A DNA stretch of 5,847 nucleotides from Granulosicoccaceae bacterium. GTDB taxonomy: Bacteria; Pseudomonadota; Gammaproteobacteria; DAOVJZ01. Below the pieces are notes generated by a model that was not told the DNA's origin, did no database searches, and saw only the letters and a list, made by a program, of their open reading frames with translations. This document shows, piece after piece, positions 5,398 through 5,847 of the stretch (position 1 is its first letter; each line of letters begins with the position of its first letter). The position numbers were made by a program, and so were the translations under genes. The stretch covers positions 1 to 5,847 of the forward strand of contig DAOVJZ010000109.1 of the NCBI GenBank assembly GCA_030632035.1. The letters run 5' to 3'.

Positions 5398-5443
5398 CAG
5401 AGATTTCTCCATTCGTCACGTTGTTCCTCAGTCGAAATGACAG
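5398..5443 (-). repeat. Dispersed repeat A, copy 2
   Basis: On the minus strand it reads GTCATTTCGACTGAGG... and ends GGAGAAATCTCTG, sharing both ends with the copy at 3427–3463. The middle is 7 nt longer and differs. It begins 23 nt after the DUF2288 stop codon. Confidence 0.6.
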
Positions 5444-5497
5444 AAGTTTAATTTTGCGTTATTCGCGTTTATTAGCAAAAAATTATTTTTTAAAAAA

Positions 5498-5524
5498 CTC
5501 CGTGACCTCTGTGTGCTCTGTGGT
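5498..5524. repeat. Three 9-bp tandem units (CTCYGTGNN)
   Basis: CTCCGTGAC, CTCTGTGTG and CTCTGTGGT follow without gaps, then TAATAT. Read on the minus strand this gives ACCACAGAG-type iterations, a pattern I recall as a widespread intergenic repeat. It lies 15 nt before the rnhB start, with an A/T-rich run (about 5477–5497) ahead of it. Confidence 0.55.
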
Positions 5525-5539
5525 TAATATTAAGTTCTT

Positions 5540-5847
5540 ATGAGCACAATAATAACAACAACGCTTATAGCTGGTGTCGATGAAGTCGGGCGTGGTCCTT
5601 TGGCCGGTCCAGTGGTCGCCGCTGCTGTTATTCTCGATCCCGATAATCCCATTGAAGGTCTGACTGATTCCAAGAAGCTCACCGAGAAACGGTGTGAAGT
5701 GCTGTCAGTGGCGATTAAGGAAAAGGCGCTGGCCTCGTCACTGGGTCCTGCCGAGGTGGAGGAGATTGATGATATCAATATCCTTCAAGCCAGTCTGTTG
5801 GCGATGACACGTGCAGTGGAGGGTTTGTCGGTATCAGCAGAACATGC
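5540..5847 (+). CDS. rnhB: RNase HII, 3' truncated by window
   Basis: RNase HII cuts RNA in RNA/DNA hybrids and removes single ribonucleotides from DNA, in the cytoplasm. The 102 visible residues are the N-terminal half. AGVDEVGRGPLAGPVVAAAVIL (11–32) contains the first two catalytic acids, D14 and E15, and the GRG motif (17–19) that contacts the ribonucleotide. LTDSKKLTEKR (41–51) and the EEIDDINILQASLLAMTRAVEGL region also match E. coli closely. The remaining catalytic aspartates lie beyond the window edge. The ATG gives an 8-residue lead before the conserved core; its Shine–Dalgarno is weak. In E. coli rnhB directly follows lpxB; here 2.2 kb separates them, so rnhB must rely on readthrough or its own promoter. 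Confidence 0.96.
   Translation, partial: MSTIITTTLIAGVDEVGRGPLAGPVVAAAVILDPDNPIEGLTDSKKLTEKRCEVLSVAIKEKALASSLGPAEVEEIDDINILQASLLAMTRAVEGLSVSAEH

Noticed and set aside
3340..5539. CRISPR array, tRNA, attachment site or defence island in the lpxB–rnhB gap
   Set aside because: The repeats are few, of different kinds and not regularly spaced; there is no tRNA, integrase, nuclease or transposase gene in view.
5530..5778. Minus-strand open frame opposite rnhB
   Set aside because: It is rich in Ser and Thr, has no recognisable motif, and is the antisense shadow of a well-supported rnhB.

Overview
The window carries the lipid A core operon of a Gram-negative bacterium, most likely a gammaproteobacterium. 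The gene order lpxD–fabZ–lpxA–lpxB followed by rnhB is the classical proteobacterial arrangement, and all proteins keep close similarity to their E. coli counterparts as I recall them. The species cannot be named from the sequence alone.

Left part (1–3339): the 3' three quarters of lpxD, then fabZ, lpxA and lpxB, all on the + strand. The products work in one pathway. LpxA puts the first 3-hydroxyacyl chain on UDP-GlcNAc, LpxD adds the second after LpxC deacetylation (lpxC is not in view), and LpxB joins two acylated glucosamines. FabZ handles the same hydroxyacyl-ACP pool for fatty acid synthesis. fabZ and lpxA are separated by one base, and lpxA most likely uses a TTG start. The lpxD–fabZ gap contains a 160-bp imperfect palindrome bounded by a 4-bp direct repeat. 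It looks like a small non-autonomous insertion; removing it leaves a normal 15-nt gap.

Middle and right (3340–5539): lpxB and rnhB are separated by 2.2 kb. This block holds a gene-free 650-bp mosaic of short dispersed repeats and hairpins, an AT-richer gene for an RDD-family membrane protein with an unrecognised C-terminal domain, and a small DUF2288-family gene. Two different short repeats occur on both sides in mirror order (A–B ... B'–A'). A 13-bp direct repeat also brackets the RDD gene. Together these suggest a variable spot built up by repeat and gene insertion.

Right end (5540–5847): the N-terminal third of rnhB (RNase HII), cut off by the window edge.

I see no defence system, CRISPR array, tRNA, rRNA or intact transposase. 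The points of most interest are the palindromic insertion, the repeat-built block between lpxB and rnhB with its G-quadruplex-capable element, and a residue in LpxA that predicts a short (C10) acyl chain.
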